From: Monarcha castaneiventris obscurior
Lineage: Eukaryota; Chordata; Aves; Passeriformes; Monarchidae
Length of the DNA: 64,000 bases
Assembly: GCA_026261815.1 (NCBI GenBank)
Contig: JAMPIT010000230.1
Span: 43,546,501 to 43,610,500, forward strand
Direction of reading: 5' to 3'
Shown: one piece after another, positions 60,151 to 64,000 of the stretch
Numbering within the stretch: the first letter of the stretch is position 1
Layout of the letters: each line of letters begins with the position of its first letter
Position numbers and translations under genes: made by a program
Notes under the pieces: model-generated
The model's database searches: none
Told to the model about the DNA's origin: nothing
The model's input: only the letters and a program-made list of their open reading frames with translations

Positions 60151-63100
60151 GAAAACCCCAAGTACATCATTACAGAGGCAAAGTTTTTTTTACCTTCAAG
60201 GGATTTCACCTGAGTCAGGACTGATCCCATTTGGGAACTGTGTGAACAGTAGGAGCATTCAGGTGCTAATGGCATGTTATATAAGGGTAGAGAAGGGAGA
60301 TTTTGGCTGACAACCCTTGGACAGTCTCCCAACTTCTTACAAAACATACCATCATTTGTGGGATCACTTGGGCCCAAGATGAGTGGCCAGGACTTTGGTT
60401 TCACAAGAAGCAGCCAAATGCAATGAAATCCATAATTCTCTATTTATCTGTTTTTTACAGATGAAAGTTTGAGTCAGGATTGCTGTAATTTGAACCCCTT
60501 ATTAGGGGGATGATAATTATTCCAGATTGAATGTTCCTCTTGTATTAAAAATAAATATATATATGTATGTATATATAGACTGCTTCTTAACCCCTAATGG
60601 TTATAGCTTTACTGTCATCAAAGTTGGCAGGAGTTTTGCTACTGACTAAGTAAGAATCAAAGCTAGATTCTTTGCCCAGTAGCCAGTTGGTTTTTGGTTT
60701 TTTTCACAGCTGCAGGAAATTCCTCCTTCTGAGCTTTGGCTATATTCTCAAATTAGTGATGGGTTTACAAGAACTTTTCCCTTGGAAAAGCAGATTCCTT
60801 TCCTGAATTTTGCCTCTATAATACAGTGACTGATAAAACAGTTCCCGTTTAAACGATGCCCAGCGTATCAAGTAAAATAGGCATCTTCAGTGCCAGCATC
60901 TGTCCTTGGTATGTCCTCTCTGAGCTGCCAACTTTCCAGTGGAACCTAAGAAGGCTCCAGTGTTTACTAATGGGTCACAGAAACTGCAGAAATAAAGTGA
61001 TAAAAAATACAATCTAAAAAGCTGAAGGCAAAGCTTCTTGGTTCTGCTTGCCACCTCTGTTAAATGGGAAGATGACTTTCTCTTGTTAAAATAGCTGATC
61101 TGTTAGTTCCATGCAAAGCAGTTGTTCCCACTTAACAGTAGTTTTCTTCAAAACTATCCAAAATTCACAGCTCTTTAGCTGAACATACTTCCCATATGTC
61201 AGGTCACCACCAGCTTTCTAGGTAACTGGAATGAAAGGAATGGAAACACACAGTTCTAGACCTTCTTCTTTACCTGTGCCTCCCACGAGGGTAATATTGA
61301 AAGAGTAGTGTAGCACTGGTACAGCAGTGAAACAAGGATAAATTAAGCAAGTTGATCCAGGAGTGTCTCTGACAGGAATGAGAAAGGAATTCTCCTATGG
61401 GACTGTTGAAACTCATGCCAAACACTCAAAAGTAATGTTTTCCAATGGTGGGCTAGGAACCTTTATGTTTCTGTTCCATTATGCTAGTTTTGCTATGAAT
61501 GACATCCAGGAACACTCCCTCATAGTTACTTTTGCTTAAAAGTTATTGTCAATCTGTAGTTATATAGATATAGAAATGGAAGGATAAATAAATCATTGTA
61601 GGTAGAGAAAAATAAATTCTTTCTTGGTCCACTCTGTATCTAGGCAGATTTCTGCATGGCCTATGCTTCTATTTGTCTTTTGTGGAGTGTGTTAAAAAAA
61701 AATCAGTTTAGCGCCCTGTAACAGAGATTTCTCCTGCCAGCCTTGCATGATGCTTTTTTGTCATGCTTGAATAAACTAAGAAATGAGAGGTGTTCTGCCC
61801 AGTTATAAAGTAATTTTAATAAAGTACCAGTGTTCTTGCCAAAACATGTAGATGTTGGCTACAGGTGGTTAGGCTGTGTTCGTAAAACATTAGTTAAGCC
61901 ATCTGGAAACCACAGCTTGAAGGCTGTAGATTAAAAAAACAGGGTGTTTTGGGCCTCCCAAAATCCAAGTACGAGATAAGAAAATTCAAGCACAGGATGG
62001 TAAAGGGCCTCAGGACCACAGACACAAAGCACAGACTATCAACCACAGATCACTAAAGAAATGAAGCCTTAGCAGTTGAGTCAATTGATTTTGTGGTTTA
62101 CCTGCAATATAGGTAAAACCTATGACCGGCAGTAAAGTGAGATGTAACACTGAACTGTGAGCCAAGGACGGAGCAAGTTGACAGACTGATAGCAAACATG
62201 AAAAATGACCCAAAGCAGACCCTGAGTGAGGAGGGGAAAACACACATAATTGTTTTCCTGGCAAAGAGGAAGAAGAAATCCTAAATATTAGCACTGTAGT
62301 CAAGGCAAAGAACTTAGGATGCTGACAACTTACTACTACCAGCCCTTGCTTTTCCTAAAGCCTGGTTTTACTGACTTTTGAACCCAGTAGAAAGGGGAGC
62401 ATGAGACCAGAGAAAGGCATATATAATATTAACTTTGAGTATAGCAGTTCTCATTATATCATTATTGAATTAGCCACAGTTATTAGCTAATTTGGACAAC
62501 AAATCTTAGCATGATTGTAGCCAGACTAATAATAACAACTCCTTCATCTGCTAAGACTTTAATTCTTGGCTTTATGTTTATGGAGTGTTTCTTTAGTCCA
62601 CTTAGATTGCATGGGATATTTGGTCGGAGCCATAAGGACATGCAGATAAAACTTGGCTGGAACAATTAGCGGAGAAGGCAGGCAACAAAGCCTGTGACCT
62701 GTACTGCAACAGCCCAGCAAACCAGGAATGGGTTCAGAACATGCCCAGCACTCAGAATGATCTTACCAACACCTAAATATCATTGTGTAACATAAAAGTT
62801 CCCAATTTTGTGAGCCTGGGCCTAAAACTGTTCTTTAGTACACAAATCAGATGGCTGGAAAAGTTATTGGAATACCACTCCGAAGTTGCTATACAGATGG
62901 ACTCCTCTGTTAAAAACAAGCCTACAATTGCAGTAAATATCCAACGAATCTGTGTGAATCTGCTTCCAAAAGAATGTTGACATTTCTAGTAGCAGTGAAG
63001 TGTTAAGAGTTGATGTCTGAATACATGATTCTTTCTCCCTTGAGATGCAAAATGCTAATAAAAATTCACACAAGAGTCACTAAATGCTTACTAATTAGGA

Positions 63101-64000
63101 GAAAAGATTGCTGCAATCTTCTTGCACTGGGCTTCTGGTAAGCACCTGCTTTAATGCTTACACACACTAACAAGAACCAGTGAGCACTATTTTGTAACAC
63201 CTACGAACTTCAGGCAGTTCCCAGGGGATTCACACGTGAATATTAATGAAGGAGCGGAAAAATAACAAGGTGTCCTGTTTCCAGTTTGCTTAGGCAGTGG
63301 CCTCTGGCAGCTACAGTGCTGGTATGCAGAGAAGTGACTGACCTTATTTGACTCTTTTCCAATCACTCCTGCAAATAATCCCTTTACCCAAGACACGCAA
63401 AGTGAGCTTGTGGTGTGTTCTTTTCAATATGCAAGCAGGTTGTACCCCTGGTGGAACAGATACCCTTACATTTCAGGGAAGTTTGTATAGTTTGTTTGGT
63501 GCCAAGCTGTTTGCAGATGAACCGTTTTCTCTTCTCCTCCCAACACATGCAGCTTTCAGAAGGCGTTTTATATGGAAAATGCTATAGGCAGGGGATGGGT
63601 GGATGTGGGGGTGAGGGTTAGACTGGAGCTTGGATAAAAGGGTTCTGTCTTTCTGAGCAAGAGTCATAGTCCACACCTAATTTGCAAACCAACTTTATTA
63701 AGGCAGCTTTGTTTAAAAGAATGTTGGAACAAAACATTATTATTTTTTAATTATAGAGCTGTAACAGTTCTAGCAGACAGAGTACAGATCAGGCATGATA
63801 AAACTTAGGCATGATATATTGGTTATCCAATTGAGACCATTTGCTTTTCAGACCTTAGTGTCTACTGTGGTTCTTGAAAAGCTTTTTAGTCTTCAAATAA
63901 GTACATAATGCTTCTGCCCTCCCTTTGGATTGAGTGAAGACCCTTTATAATAGGTAAACTATCAGTAATTTTTTGATTGCTTTTAATGCATTTAAGGAAA
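60151..64000. other. Intergenic, nothing recognised
   Basis: AT-rich sequence with a short TA/TG-rich run near 60546-60575. I see no exon, RNA gene or clear transposable element. The open frames are short and unsupported. Confidence 0.5.

Noticed and set aside
59732..60404. Cluster of overlapping short open frames on both strands
   Set aside because: Most of the cluster is a reverse-oriented CR1 copy; the rest has no recognisable product.
53700..64000. BBS9 first coding exon, expected to the right of RP9 by mammalian order
   Set aside because: I searched by eye for its start and recognised nothing, and there is no further CpG island. It probably lies beyond the window.

Overview
This is a vertebrate nuclear window: intron-containing genes with GT-AG splice sites, CpG-island promoters and wide AT-rich spacers. 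CR1-type LINE fragments, whose 3' ends carry the familiar 'rule' sequence in both orientations, point to a bird. An ERVL-like solo LTR would fit a songbird, but the species cannot be fixed from the sequence.

Four genes can be modelled to base resolution, and the exon sums close in frame. (1) 2020-9042, + strand: the last six coding exons (236 codons) of AVL9, a DENN-family late secretory protein; its 5' part lies left of the window. (2) 18761-23805, - strand: complete KBTBD2 (623 aa, three coding exons), a BTB-BACK-Kelch CUL3 adaptor, with a CpG-island promoter near 30.5-31.5 kb and a 3'UTR reaching roughly 17.5 kb. (3) 34630-41734, + strand: a complete five-exon gene of 782 aa whose N-terminus carries the aromatic/proline-rich signature of Bucky ball/Velo1, the vertebrate germ-plasm and Balbiani-body organiser. 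(4) 47739-53471, - strand: complete RP9 (PAP-1; 245 aa, six coding exons), with its promoter in a second CpG island at about 53.05-53.68 kb.

The layout is AVL9> ... <KBTBD2 ... BUC> ... <RP9. KBTBD2 and BUC are head to head; BUC and RP9 converge. To my knowledge the human 7p14.3 block holds AVL9 and KBTBD2, then FKBP9 and NT5C3A, then RP9 and BBS9. Here the KBTBD2-RP9 interval holds BUC, and I see no FKBP9 or NT5C3A exons. The genes do not form one pathway: AVL9 acts in secretion, KBTBD2 in ubiquitin and insulin signalling, RP9 in splicing, and BUC in oocyte polarity and the germ line.

The most interesting element is the intact Bucky ball homologue. It has no CpG island of its own, a tyrosine/phenylalanine-rich N-terminus, a consensus dynein-light-chain (LC8) motif, a strongly acidic block and an arginine/lysine-rich tail built from phase-1 symmetric exons. 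The spacers (about 10.5-17.5, 42-47.2 and 54.8-64 kb) show no gene I can support, only CR1 fragments and simple repeats. All work was by eye; no database search was run.
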